64,000 bases of DNA from Adineta steineri (GCA_905250115.1 CAJNOI010000055.1:89320-153319); one strand, 5' to 3'; numbered from the stretch's first letter, positions 25,060-38,110 are shown. Made by a program: numbers and translations. Notes: generated by a model not told the origin, from the letters alone.

Positions 25060-25425
25060 TCATATAAGATCTGCATTATTGATAATCGCATCCAATTCAC
25101 CGCCATACTTTTGCTTAATTTCATTAATAGCATGAGTGATACTATCCTTAGAAGATGTATTTAATTGAAGTAGATGCACATTCGATGGTGAACCTGATTG
25201 TTTCAATACATGACGACTACATTGTAAGTCACGACCACCAAGAAGATTAATATTATCAGTATTCAATGCTGATTGTTGAGCAGATTTCTTAACAGTTTTA
25301 AAATCGATGTTTTTGTTAGTACCAGTAATCAAAACAATGCGTTGTTGTTTCGATAAAGACGACACATTGAATATGTAAATGCGCTTAGTAATAGATCTTA
25401 AATGAAAGAGAAAACAAACTGTCAA
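25060..25425 (-). pseudogene. Decayed short-chain dehydrogenase (carbonyl reductase-like) N-terminal fragment
   Basis: An open stretch of about 120 codons shows the front half of a classical SDR: strand one RIVLITGTN, a LLGGRDLQ segment, a LLQLNTSS segment equivalent to LDVTD, and KYGGELDAIINNA equivalent to the NNAG motif. The nucleotide-binding TGxxxGIG motif is degraded to TGTNKNID, and the frame stops just after NNADLI, so the catalytic YxxxK half is absent. I call it a truncated pseudogene of a carbonyl reductase-like SDR. An unseen downstream exon cannot be wholly excluded, but no donor site or matching exon is visible nearby. Confidence 0.65.
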
Positions 25426-25918
25426 TCATATGAGAAATCATTTTTTGTACGTTTTTTTTTCTACTGAATAACACAATCACCCATTTTTTACCGTACCAAG
25501 AGAACGTACGAAGCAAATATACAACAAGTTTAAATTCACATATTATTTCTGTTACTCGTATTTTTAATAATATTTTGTATTTCATCACACTAAATCCATC
25601 GTAACAATCGATTTTAGTTCTTTTACATGAAGATATCTATCATAAATGGAATTTATTTTACTATCTGAAGAAAGAAAATTATATATGTCAAGTATACAGT
25701 TAGTCAATTGTTAATATATACATAAATAACGATAATAGTATTATTTATACCATAAAAAAAGTAACTCAAGTCATTCTCATTGTTACTCTAATAGTCCTTT
25801 TATTGTTCTATTAACTATGAACAAAGAAAGTTAATAGGTGGATATGATAAATGGATGATTGAGAGTCTTTCTTCTTCATGTCGATTATCATTCTCATCGA
25901 TATTTTCACCCACTCATT

Positions 25919-26003
25919 CACCTATTTGCGCAACTAGTATCACTCTCATCTATCTGCGCAACTGATGTTCTTTTCACCTCTGTGCGCAATTCGTCTCTCT
26001 TTC
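25919..26003. repeat. Three-copy 28-bp tandem repeat with GCGCAA core
   Basis: Three consecutive degenerate 28-bp units, each with a TGCGCAA core, the cores starting at 25928, 25956 and 25984. They differ at several positions. Too few copies and no unique spacers, so this is an ordinary minisatellite. Confidence 0.7.
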
Positions 26004-27698
26004 ATACTGTCACTCATGACTAGAGCCTCGGGCAATATTCAATGTCCCATTTTTTCATTAAAAAAAATATAAGAGAAGAAATCAGTAACTCTTTTAAATT
26101 TATTATTAAGCAAATATATTCTGGTGAATCAGTTACTCGTTGTAAAAAGGAAATTAAAATTTATGATTATGTATCTCATCACCGAAGATATGGATTGACG
26201 TAAGCAATACCGCAAAAATCGAGATTATGGGTATAAAGATCGTCGAAATAAAGATCGACGCATTTTTTTGAATGATTTATACCAACATTTTTCCTATTGA
26301 CTAGCTTTCTTTCGGCAGCATCTTTTTCGATCGCTTTTTAAATACTCATTTCATATAGCAATATATATCGAGAGAACAGCAGCCACCATCTAACAAACGT
26401 CATTATTAGTTTGGTCATCGAAATGTAGATGCTCTTAAGCGAGTCCGAACGATATGCACTTGATCGATAATGTTATACTCGAGATGTTAGATCGTCAAAA
26501 GTTTCATTAACAAAAGAACGCACCATCAACAGATACATCATCTGCATTTTGGTAATTAGACTTTTGATGAAGTGCATACATACCAAAAAATGGTTTATTA
26601 GGAAGTTTATTATATTTTTTTATCTATGAAAATTACTTAAAAGTGAAGAATATAACCGATATTTGTTTTGCTCAAATCATTAATCATGACACGAAAAATA
26701 TGATATAATTTGCTTGCGATTAGATCAGTTCTTTATCAGATCAAGTGATGCAAATATTGAGGCAAAATAAAAATGTCATGAAAAAGAGTGATGATCAATC
26801 ATTCTGATTATAAATAGTCTTGCATCGATTATTATTCAGCATGTCGAAATATTTTTGACATTTAAGAAGACTATTACTCAATAAACTTAAGATATATCGA
26901 ACTGAAAATGAGTAATACCGAATGTATGTTGAAAGTATACAGGTATTTTTAATGAATATATCAGTTTTGAATTGATCTCTTAGAACTTAAAAATTCATAG
27001 TATATGTCACAAAATAAAAAAAAACTGATATCTAATTATCCTAATATACTTGAGTGTGATATGTCAGATGTGATTATGTTGTTGGATACAGGAATACTAA
27101 TATTCATGGTCTTTGAAATGATGAGAGCTTGCAAAGAAAAATATTATACCGATTTTCAAATTTTAATCAACTGATGATAGATGATATTACTTCTCTATAA
27201 GAAAAATCTGGATCACAGGCATATTGTTAAATATATAACATATACAACGCTTGCATTTCATTGTTTGAATATTTTATGAAATGAATGACGACAAAAGGAA
27301 TTCAACTAAATACTTTAATCGATTTAGCATATTTAAAGAATTCTTGAAGTTTTTTTCCAACGTCAGTGAATATAAACGTTATAGTTTCTCAAAAAATATT
27401 TAACCTTTTCTTCGTACGATATACACAATTGAAACTGTATGATATCCAGGTGCTATAACTTTGTCAATAAACAAAAAACAAAAGTAGCCTATTTATTTTT
27501 CTATGAGGTCCAGGTGAGGTCGACTGATGTTATTACGATAAGTATGTTTTCAGCGAGTTTATTGTATTTGTTTATTGATGAAAATTACTAAGTGCGACAT
27601 ATTATTAATGATTATTTTGTTGATGTCAATGTTAACAGCTGATACATGAGAAGTAGAATATTATGTACTTGAGGCCTGCGGTCATGTCATTTCATGGA
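26004..27698. other. Gene-free AT-rich region
   Basis: About 1.7 kb without recognisable coding sequence, RNA gene or terminal-repeat element. Confidence 0.5.
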
Positions 27699-28679
27699 TA
27701 TATAAGGGACACTAACTCTCATATGAAATAAATCGTCTTACAACAAGCTTCAGGTAAGAATGTTTTTTTCTGATCGAAACAGGTTAGGAGGTTACTACAT
27801 TTCATCAATGTTGATTTTCAATCAGTTCACTGTTATATGGTTTATTTAAAAGTTAGATTATAGATTAAATACAATATTCATCCGTCTTTGAATTGTAAGA
27901 AAAAGATGGAAAGTTAAGACTAGAGTAGATATCATATGGTTTTGAAAATTTCCATAATTTAATCTGCTTCTTAAAGATATATATTGATTAGAGATCCGTC
28001 TTACTCTTACCAAATGTTATATTTCGTTAGAAATAAATGTGAGAAGTACACATTTTACCAAGAAACTTTTAGTTTTTCAAAGAGAAAAAAAGTTGATTCT
28101 CTTGACTGTATGAATTTTATTAAAACGTAAGAAATCGTTGAAGTTAGTATAATCAGCACAGTCAGTAAAAACAAAAGAGTCGGTCCTTTTTTGTCACCAC
28201 AAATAAACTTAGTATTTCAAACTAATTATCATTGAATTTAAATACTATCGAGCACATTTGAATGATTTCAGATGAATATAAACGAATAAAAAATATTCCA
28301 AGTGACTTTACTGGATTCAATACATTGTAGATATTCTATTAGTAAAAAATAGAAGATGACATGTCATTTACTAACTTATGATGTAAATGTAGTAATATAA
28401 TATGTCAAGTTTTAAATCACTTTTGTACATATCGAAAGGCGAACTTAAGTTACTAGATGTTAACTCGGATTAAATACATATGCAGTTATAAAGATGGATG
28501 ATTTAATTATTATTAAAAAATAAACAAATAAAACTATGTGTCGTAACTAACAACATTCATTTATTATCGATATATGTCTTTTATTTAATGAAAATATGAT
28601 TTACTATTTCATTGATGATTTTTAGATTATTGATAAACTATATCTATCAAACTAAAATTTGTGAAATCATAATTTGAAA
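27699..28679 (+). promoter_or_regulatory. Putative TATA promoter, 5' UTR exon and 5' UTR intron of the GT2 gene
   Basis: TATATAAG at 27699-27706 is followed 45-55 bp downstream by CTTCAG|GTAAGAA (donor at 27754). A TTTTTAG acceptor ends at 28625, 55 bp before the GT2 start codon. This fits a non-coding first exon at about 27730-27753 and an 870-bp leader intron. It is read from signals only; a transcript would settle it. Confidence 0.4.
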
Positions 28680-30565
28680 ATGGGAATAACTAACAATGAA
28701 TTTGAGTCCGTTCCTATCCATGAATATTCCCATAATGGTAGCTCTGTTCTTAGTGAGGATAGTAACGATAAAATTGCATCATTACCAAATGAATATGTTG
28801 AAATACAAATGGAGCAACAAGATTATTATAAGGATGAGTATTATCGTGAACGATCTTTATCGAAAGCTGAACAAAAAATTGATGATATGGAACAAGAAGC
28901 GGAACTTGTTAGTCAAATATTACAAAGACCACGATACACAAGTGTCACATCAATAACTAATAACAAATCAAAACATGATGATATTGTCATTTCAACAATA
29001 TCACCAAATGCATTCATTGAAACAGGCTTAACTCTTCATCGTGATATGAAACCAGGTAGTCAAAGATTTAGATGGAACATCTTATTCAATATTCTAGTTT
29101 GGTTGATTGTACCATTTCCGTTTTGGATACCATTTGTTTCTAATAAGATCGCCTATTATATGATACCTTCAATTCAAGGTGTATTTGTTTTCATGTGGAT
29201 AAGTATGTACATATTTGATTTATTTCTTTTTTTTTAAATAATATTTTTTTTGTCATTTTAGTTATTGCTGTATTAGCTTTGAAAAATGCATTAATTTTAT
29301 ATTTCANNNNNNNNNNTCGTCAACGAGATTTTACTAAAGAATTCGATAGAACAGAGATGATGCGTATTCGACATATTTTTTCAATGAGTTGTTATAAAGA
29401 ACCACTTGACTTAATATCTCAAAGTATTCAATCAGTTGCAGATCAAACTGAAGTACAACAAGTAACAATGGTTATCGCATTTGAACAACGAACACCGGAT
29501 AAAGAAGAAAAATGTAAGTTTTTAGAAGAAAAATTTGGTGATTGTGGATTTGAACGTATGATATTTACAATTCATCCTTCTGGTGTACCTAATGAAATAC
29601 CGGGAAAATGTTCAAATTCAAATTATGGTATTCGTATGGCCGTTCAACAAATGGCAATTGAAGAGAAAGACGCAGATAATGTATTAGTTACAACATGTGA
29701 TACTGATTCAAAATTTCATCCTCAATATGTAGCTGCATTAACTTATAAATATTTAAAGGATGGAAAACCAGCATTAACTACACTTTATCAATCACCTTTA
29801 ATTTATAATTGGAAATTAGATAGTTTATCAGTTGTGACTCGTGTTACTGGTTTATTAAGAAGTCTTTTAATGTTAGGTGCATTAATTCCATTTAATATAA
29901 ATACAATGAGTATTTATTCATATTCACTAAGTCTTGGAAAGAAAGGAAATTATGTTCATCCTGCATATCAAATGGAAGATATTATTTGTCTTATACGTTG
30001 GATGGGTATTACAGGACAACGATTAAAAATATCATTAGTACCTGTACCTGTATTAAGTGGTCCAACAAGTGGAGAAACAGTTGAAACGGAAGTTATGGAG
30101 TGGGCAAGACAAGCTCGTCGTTGGACAATCGGAGCAGCAGAAGTATTTCATTATTTTATTATTAAATCAAGACGAATACCAGCAATGGCTGCAGGGTTTT
30201 GGGGTGTTACTTTTATTATTTATTATGGAATTTTATTATGCACAGGTGATTTATATGGTCTCACATCTATGTTATCTATGTTATTAATTGTTAAAGATGT
30301 ACCTGTAATTATTAAGTATATAATGTATGGTATGTTAGGTATACAAATGTTAACATTTCTAATTGCATTTATTATTGATGGATTTATTGCAAAATTATTA
30401 AACATTCAAGAATGCATTTTTATTGTACGAAATTTTTACCATTTTCTTGCAACACCATTTGTTCTATTAGCATATTCCTTCGTAGAACTTTATGCATTAC
30501 ATGAAGTTCTTATATTTGGAAAAAAAGTATGCAAACATGGTGCATCAGCAAAAGTGGTACTTTAA
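28680..30565 (+). CDS. Family-2 processive glycosyltransferase (chitin/hyaluronan/cellulose synthase-like)
   Basis: Two exons (28680-29202, 29262-30565), about 608 aa. Exon 2 contains a 10-N gap, so the exact length is uncertain. An acidic N-terminus of about 130 residues precedes two TM segments (NILFNILVWLIVPFPFWIPF and IIAVLALKNALILYF). The cytosolic GT-A core follows: SCYKEPLDLI with first-strand features, TTCDTDSKF carrying the metal-binding DxD-like acid near residue 320, MEDIICLIRW with the catalytic Asp after an Glu near 413, and the processivity motif QARRW near 460. Four or five C-terminal TM helices then form the export channel. It would use a nucleotide sugar to make and extrude a polymer at the plasma membrane. 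The sugar cannot be told from the sequence. It looks more like fungal/bacterial GT2 synthases than animal HAS or CHS, so transfer is possible. Confidence 0.8.
29307..29316. other. 10-N assembly gap inside the GT2 exon
   Basis: Ten undetermined bases within the second TM-flanking part of the GT2 synthase. The reading frame is maintained across the gap as given. Confidence 0.99.
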
Positions 30566-31034
30566 AATATTCGTTTTGTTTTTTTACATACTTAAATTTT
30601 TGATATTTAAATTCAATAAAAATTATTTTTCTAATTAACTTTATGTTCTATTTTTAAATATAAACGAAAACAATAATCATTTACAATTAAAACCGAGAAA
30701 TGACTAAAGTATTGATATCATATACAGTCTTCTTTTGTACAACATATCATATTAAGATAATATATATATATATTCCTATTGTTAATCAATGATCATAGTC
30801 AAAAACAAAACTATTCAGTTTTTTTTGTATGCCGTAATAGCAAATAAACTAATGCTCACTATTCAGTACGATACTCTATTGATAATACAGATAAAATATC
30901 TTCTCTTTCCTTTGTATTCATTCATATTATACATGCATCAATAATTTTAAGCAAAATAAAACGTGTTTTTTTTCAATCCTTTTCGTTCTCTTGTTATCAT
31001 CATCATTCTTCAATAAACAACAATCATACTGGGT
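30566..31034. other. Intergenic between GT2 synthase and small secreted peptide gene
   Basis: AT-rich, with a (TA)n run near 30759-30772. No gene was seen. Confidence 0.5.
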
Positions 31035-31346
31035 ATGAATATTACTGTACGATACTGGACAATTCTAATAATTTTATTGGCATTTATTGCAATGACATGG
31101 GCTGGACAACAATCTCGATTTCATGATGATGATTTTCAAGAGGCTAAAATAACTGCTCGACAATTTTTGAATATTTTACAATCAAAACGGTGGAAAAACG
31201 TCGGTGACTTAGAAGAACTAGCCGAAGAAGCTAATAAACTAGCAAATGATGAACAGATATGTTTCTTATATTCTATATTTTTTTCGAAAACTACATAATT
31301 GTTGTTTTATTTATAAGGGAAAGGAACAACGATCACTCAGGTATTG
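31035..31346 (+). CDS. Small secreted peptide, unknown
   Basis: The ATG at 31035 opens a clear signal peptide (ILIILLAFIAMTWAG, cleavage about residue 23) followed by a charged helical mature region (DDDFQEAKITARQFLNILQS...LEELAEEANKLANDEQ). Reading straight on, the frame stops at 31298 (87 aa). An alternative with a GTTTCT donor at 31260 and a TATAAG acceptor near 31317 ends MERNNDHSGIDFH at about 31346. The pattern could suit a peptide hormone precursor or secreted effector, but there are no dibasic cleavage sites beyond KR at 31185-31190, and I recognise no family. Confidence 0.5.
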
Positions 31347-32248
31347 ATTTTCATTAGATAAAGAACTATTTGAAAAAACAAATTTTTATTATTAACATTA
31401 ATAAATATCTCATTGACTATAGTTATTTATATTTCTTTTAATTGCTTATTCTATAAATAAAGGTATTATCATACATAATGGTTTTGATTTATGATGAAAA
31501 AAACAGCTCTTTACAAAATATTTGTGTTTTTGAAGGTTATTATATTATTCGACTTCGGGACAACGATCGATTGATTGATGATTATCTTAATTTTCTTAAT
31601 GTTATGAATAACTCCGTATGTTTAATTGCGATGGAGAAAATAACTCAACCGAGAAATATCTATTGATTTAAACAAAAAAAGACGATGAAAAATTAATCTT
31701 TGGATCTGTTTCAGAGTTTGGTATCAATTTAGACTTAAATAAAAATGAATTTATACAATAGCGATAATAACTAGAGATGTTCATAGAAAAACAAAAAAGT
31801 TCAATTTTACAGTTTTTTTTGCAAAAATTACACAGACTGGCAAGTGGATACAAAAATATCTTTTAATTTATTCTTAATTGTTTTTTTAAAACAACATCGA
31901 GCTTTTTCTTTCACTGTTTTTCTGCTTGTCTAGAACGTTATCCGAGTAAATTGTTTTTCATGCAAAATAATTTGTCTAATTTGCGTTTGTGTCAGACGAA
32001 GCTTCTAACGGAAGTCTAGCAAATTAAAATAGATAATTCATCGAATTTAATCTTTTTATACCATTGTAATATATTCATTTTCAACATAATTGCACAAATC
32101 TTTTTTTTCTTGTATTATTTTTTTAACTGTTTTCTTTTTCTGTCTACTTATTACGGTTGTAAACTCGTTGAACAGTTATAACACTCTTTCTTGTCATAAA
32201 TAAGACTAGACGACAAAAGAAAATTCAACGCGAGTTGATTACAATCAA
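31347..32248. other. Intergenic, no gene seen
   Basis: About 900 bp, AT-rich. The open frames at 31478-31666 plus and 31668-31853 minus have no protein-like features. Confidence 0.45.
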
Positions 32249-32493
32249 ATGGGAAATAAAAGTAGTAAAACTTATCATACAATAGGTAAATTCTTTTTGA
32301 AATTGTTTGGACAAATTGATGAAGTTCATCTTAATTTATTTGATTAGATATATCACAACCAAGCAAAAACAAACATTCTTATAAGCTTTATTCTCCTCAA
32401 ATATCAATTAAACCAATTGTAAAAATTACAGCTGTGCCCAAGGAAAATTTAAGATCTGTTTCATTTTGTGATACTACTACAAGTGATTGTTGA
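32249..32493 (+). CDS. Tiny two-exon protein with N-myristoylation signal
   Basis: Exons 32249-32285 and 32348-32493 (donor GTAAAT, acceptor TTGATTAG, intron 62 bp) join in frame to 60 aa. It begins MGNKSSKT, a textbook N-myristoylation sequence (Gly2, Ser6, basic at 7). The rest is Lys/Ser-rich with VKITAVPKENLRSVSF and ends TTSDC. The short intron and frame match the neighbouring real genes. I recognise no family. It would be expected at the inner face of a membrane. Moderate confidence because it is small. Confidence 0.45.
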
Positions 32494-33676
32494 ATATATG
32501 TTGTATATATCTCTAAATCCGATCGTAAAATTTCTTATAAAATAAAAAAAAGAACTTTTTTTAGGTGTTAGAACATCTACATGTTATAAGTATTTTTATT
32601 TTGTACAAGATTTTTAAATTCAATTTATAACAATTAAATTAAGATAAGCTTTGTTTACGTACATATATTGTATTTTTGAATTTTAACTGTTTTAAGTGGG
32701 TTTAAAGAAGAGAAGCGGAATAATAAACATTCTTAAGGACTGCTCGAGTGTCATTAGTAGCAGTAGCGATTGTGATTTTGTAATGCTTTATTTGCTTGTA
32801 TTTTGAGATATATTGAGAGGTGATTAGCCGTTATGCAGCGCTTGAAAGACTCTATCTTCCAGCGGTAGAGACTTCTTTCTTCATTAACATTACATAAGGA
32901 AAGATAAATTTTTCGTTTTGTCAAATTTCACAAAAAAGCTCATTTTTGTAGTAGTGGTTTTTGATATTTGGAAAAGTTTATACATGACGATCGAAAATAA
33001 CTCTTTTTTATCTCATATTATGTTGTGTTGAAGTATATATAAATAGCACAGCGTAGGATAACATTGGAAGCTAAATCCTGGTTTTCTTTCAAGTGAAATG
33101 AGTAAAATAAACCAAATTATAATCGCTTTGCATTCAGTTAAAGGAATCTGTTGTTAGTTGACGATAATAATTGGCTCAAATAGGTTACATTGTGTACTAT
33201 AATAAAGTGCTCACTTATTTGTAGGGAAGAAAGACTTATTTACTCGTTTTTTCATAATAAAACTAACGAAAATAATCCAAGTTTTCAACAAAAAAAATAG
33301 ATTTAGAATGTTAGTCGTGCTGGCATTTTTCCTACTTCTACTTTATATATTCTTGTAGAGAATTTTACAAAGTATCTCTTGGTAATAAAATGTTATGAGA
33401 TCGTATGAAGATACAATTAAAAAATAAGAGTTGGCTCTTTTTGTCTCGACCACCCATCAGTAAAATATCGAGAAAGTGGTGATTCAATGCAAGACAAAAT
33501 AGAGTCTGGAATTTTGATATAAACTATTCATTGACATTTGCAAATTAATTCTGATATAAGAATCATATACTTATATATTGAAATCTTGACTAGTTAAATA
33601 CATAGTTAGAATTCAAAGAACAACAAGTTGAAAAAAAACGAACAACTACACAAAATATATGACTTTAATGTTTTTA
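32494..33676. other. Intergenic, no gene seen
   Basis: About 1.2 kb between the small myristoylated protein and the 3' end of tRNase Z. No coding sequence, tRNA-like fold or terminal repeat was recognised by eye. Confidence 0.45.
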
Positions 33677-36600
33677 TTATTGACGAGGTGAAGTATTATT
33701 TTTAGTAGTGGATTGTGTTTTATCTGAATTCGATGGTGACGTTCTACCACTCATCTAAATAAGAAAAAGAAAATAGATTTTCATGATAATTATTCAATTT
33801 TTAATTTACAAATTTTCGTTTGGATTCAATCATTCGTGTATTTTTTGCAAAATAATCCGGTTCTTGTTCTCGTCTTGTTTGTCTTTTTTTCATATTTAAC
33901 CATTCATCATAGAACATACTTTCAAATACTGGAACAAGTTCACATGCTCGTGGTAAATCAGATAAATGAATACGCATAAAATCAAATGAAATACAAACAT
34001 TATCCGGTCGTTTTGTTTGTTTTTTATCACTATCTTCTTCATCTTTTCTTTCAGATAGAAATGGAATTTTAGCATAACGTTGTGAAAAATGCCATAAAAT
34101 TGTATATTTCGCATTCATTCGACGACCAACATCAATTGCTTGAGCCATTGTACAATGACGCATTTGTGATGCATATACTTCCAAACCTGTTTCAAATGTT
34201 GCTTCATGAATAAGAACATCAACATTTTGACCTAAATTTAAAGGAATAAACAATAAAGACTTTATCTCCAAAACGCCGTTTATTATTAAGCGTGAATGGG
34301 TTACAATCGCGGTTCCCGATTGAGCGTTTAAACGCGTTTTTCCAATTTTTTGTCTGCTTGGGTAGTTTTATTTAGGACAAAAATTTAATTCAACATTAAT
34401 TATGAAGAAAAATCTTTTGCTTCTATTCTGTATATATCTTATCTAACCTGCTTGAATAAAATCATTTGATTGTTTACAATCACCACTAAACGCTAATGAC
34501 CAGCCATCAATATGTCGAAGAACCAATGCATGTGCATCATAGATATGTTCAACAAGTACTGTTTGCACTCCATGTAATCCAATTGATTTAAATTTTTCAA
34601 AAAGAAATTTTTCTTCATTTGTATTTTCACCTCCGATATTTGTTAATGATGGTAAACCATTTGTTAATGTTCGATTAAAAATAACATGAACATCATCATC
34701 AAATGAATTTTTATTCGAAAAATAATTCCATTGTTTTTCTCCAACATCAATATATTTATTAGGACAAAGTAATATTAATTTTTCATATTTATGTCCAAGA
34801 TTTTCGAATGCACGTCGACGTTGTTGAATTAAACCATATAAACCACCGAGATGATCAGCGTGCATATGAGATATATATGCAAAATGTATACGAGATAGAA
34901 TATCATCAGATTGATCACCATAAAAATGACGAATTTGACCAACTGTACCTTCTGCACAATCGAGAAGAAATAGATTTGTATCACTAATATTAAAAAATTA
35001 ATAAAAAACAAAAACGATTTTTATTTAAACTACTTTATATGAATTAATATGCCACTTGTATTTCGTGGTTTACTTGGACAAGCAGAACCTGTACCAAGAA
35101 AGATAATCTCAGGATATCTATATAGATATTCGAAATAATTGAATAGAATGGAAAAATGAAAGAATTGTTTTCTTTACGAGTGTCCTGTTTTAGCAATTTC
35201 ATGCATAGCTTGTAATTGTTGTTTTGCCGCTGTAAATGTTTGTTTAAATTCTTCATTCTCAAGTAATGTATCAATATAATTTTGTGGTTGTAGAACAACT
35301 AATTTGGAATTATCTGGTCCGAGAATTGGACGTATTGGTATACGAGTGCTTGTCAAACCATAAGTAATATTATCAACAGATTCTGGCAGTTTTAATTCCT
35401 AAATATAAAAATCAAGTGAATTTTTTGTATTAGAAAAGTAAACCATCTACTTCTTTTAAACTATTATGATAACTAAGTAAAGGAAATATTCCATCATCAA
35501 TATAATTTAATTGTGTTTGATAACGATAAATTGCTTCAATATGAACATTTTTTTGTGTTTCATCAAGAAATAAATGATGTGTAGTTTTTATACTAGAAAA
35601 TTCATAGAGATTTATTTACATGAAAAAATAGTTTTGACCAACCAATAAACCTTTTCATCCATGAACGATATGTTTCATTATTCAATATTGAATGTGGAGC
35701 AAGATGAACAATTGTATGATACGAATGAGAATTTAAATCACTTTTAATGATAGAATCAAGATAATTCAATGAAGGACATTCAAGTACTAAATTCAATAAA
35801 ATCAGTGCAACTAACTTTACAATAGAAAGAATTATATAATCGCTTGTGAATTAACATTCTAAAACATCGTTAATCTAGACTTTCGTTAAAATTTATTAAT
35901 AGATTTTTCATGTGATGATATTCTGAATCATCAATCGTAATAGTTTGTCGAAAATCTGTCCAATTATTTGCTGATGGAAATCAGTGAGCTCGAGAGTTAC
36001 GCATTTTTTCTCCTTGTATAATATGTAAGTGTTCAATATTAATGAGAATAAATCGGTGGGTGGATGCATGTAAGAGCGAGTGTGGGAGTGCGCGTAGACA
36101 GAAGATAAATTCAATATTTACACGCATATCCACACATACACCCACACTCAAATGACTAAGAATAAATGAGAATGAGAATGTCATAGGTTAATGTAAAACA
36201 AAAAGTGAAAAAATCAGAACTGATCGCAAAGATAACTATCACTATAATGAATAATATTTCTCTCTACTTGAAATTAGTCAGTGACCTCTATAATGACTAC
36301 CCATTCTAGAAGAGTCATACACGAAATAATTATTGAAATTGATAAAAAGCATCTGAATAATAATCTAATTTTCAACTTGATAGAAAAATTTCAGTCATTC
36401 ACTATAAAACAAAGAATCGATGTTATTACATACTTAAAACTTTAACAGGTGGTTCACCAGGTAAAGTTACATCTTTTGATAGAATCTAAATCAAAAACTT
36501 TTCTAGATTATCTTCTTTTAAAATTATTTGCACATACTACACGACCATCAGGTAATGTAATATCTTCACCATTCTTCAATCGAGATCGAAGTTCAGAACT

Positions 36601-37548
36601 AAAAAAAAATGATAATAAGACATCGTTTGTCAATTAAATTATTCTTACGGTGGTACACCATGAAAAGCACATAGTTCCGCTGATAGACTACCAGGAAATG
36701 GATGTGTCTAAATATAGAAATTTATACAAAAATTTCAAATGTATTCTATACTAACTTCACAGAGATAAGCATAAACAAGATCTTCGGGAAATTTTTTCAT
36801 TTGAGATAAATCATTTCCAGTATTTGAAATAGAATTATTTGCTCGTAATGCAATTGCATTAATTTTAAAACAATCATCTTTAAATTCTGCTTTATCATAA
36901 TCATGTTGTTCTAAATAAATAAATTAATTAATTGTCTTAATTAATATATTCTTACCAAGAGTAACATTTGGAAATGCTTCTAAACCTTTCCAATGTTTTA
37001 ATAGATCAATCTAAAAATTAGATTTAAATATTCAGAAAAAAACAAAGAAATACCTTTGTAAAATTTTAATTTACCACATCACATGGTGCATGAAATGTTA
37101 TTTCATTTAAATATGTTTCCTTTAAACTAATACATAAACCTAATAAACCACCCATTGTATCCCAAGATTTTTTCGTCACAAATATATGTTTCGTTTTAGA
37201 AAATTTCGTTTCCCATATTGTATTTTTTTCTTGTAAAGTACGTTGAGTACCTTCGCCACAGTTGAATAAATAATTTGTTTGATCATTACTTAATATTAAT
37301 GATTTACATGTACCAACATAACCATTCGAAATAACTTGAAGATTAATACGTGACGTTAGACCTGGATCACGACCGCGTTCTTTCATTCGAACATGTCTAG
37401 GTTTATTAATTGTTGATGATTCACTTTTAAGTTTTTTTGCGGATGACATTCCACGAATAAAATCAGCAATATCAATAGACGATGATGATGACGCAAGACG
37501 AATTTGTGTTCGATATAGTAGAGTTTTTATTATAGAAGTTGATAACAT
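33677..37548 (-). CDS. ELAC2 orthologue: Long-form tRNase Z (RNase Z, tRNA 3' processing endonuclease)
   Basis: About ten minus-strand exons. The start MLSTSIIKTLLYRTQIRLASSSS looks like a mitochondrial presequence, consistent with the dual nuclear/mitochondrial role of ELAC2. The N-terminal half has the inactive beta-lactamase fold (NYLFNCGEGTQRTLQE, SWDTMGGLLGL). The C-terminal half has the catalytic one: SHMHADHLGGLYGL with the zinc-binding HxHxDH (about 34.85 kb), SLAFSGDCKQSNDF (34.47 kb), VDVLIHEATFE (34.21 kb) and the conserved HFSQRYAKIP (34.08 kb). It ends with a Ser/Thr-rich tail and stop at 33677. It cuts the 3' trailer from tRNA precursors. All metal ligands I can place are intact. 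One intron (about 35.80-36.43 kb) is unusually long and carries a GT-rich hairpin repeat. Confidence 0.92.
36054..36150. repeat. GT-rich hairpin repeat, copy A (inside tRNase Z intron)
   Basis: The left arm at 36078-36095 reads GAGTGTGGGAGTGCGCGT. The right arm at 36121-36149 in reverse complement begins GAGTGTGGGTGTATGTGTGG. The loop is about 25 bp. It shares the arm consensus GAGTGTGGGTGTGGATATG with copies further right in the window. Confidence 0.65.
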
Positions 37549-38110
37549 GAGATATATAATATCGTTCTCATCTGTAAAATAAATTAGATAAATCACATAT
37601 ATGTATGATTTTATACTTTATTTAATTATTTTGTTTTTTCTCGAACGTCTAATCATGATAGTACAACTGAATGAGATAAAAATCAAATCAATTTATTAAT
37701 TAAAGAAGATCTGAATTTCGCTTTTTTTTTTTTATTTCCTTTCCCTTTAAAATCCATCGATGTATTGATTGGTAAAATATAGTCTTTTATGGTTATCAGT
37801 AGATGTCATATGAAGATGATGAGAAATATATATTTTTTATTATTTTTCATTATAATATAGCAAGTTTATTATGACATCATATTCTTTCTACATTGCCGTC
37901 TCCCATTTATTATATATCATGTTTTATTCAACATTGAAGCTTGAAACGTATTGTTTCGTTTTGCATGATTGATTTTGTTAGCTGTTTTTATTCGTTCTCT
38001 TTGCATATTTTAACCATAGACCAAAGCGTGTTATTACCTTTCTCATTCAATACAAGCAAGATAAAACAGTAATCAACAACGAATATAACCGCAGCTAGCT
38101 TTTTCTAAAT
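37549..38110. promoter_or_regulatory. Divergent promoter region between tRNase Z and epoxide hydrolase
   Basis: A 560-bp head-to-head spacer. It includes a T-rich run at 37719-37733. No gene was seen. Confidence 0.4.

Noticed and set aside
25919-26003. CRISPR-like array of three 28-bp units
   Set aside because: The units are contiguous with no distinct spacers, are degenerate, and the genome is eukaryotic.
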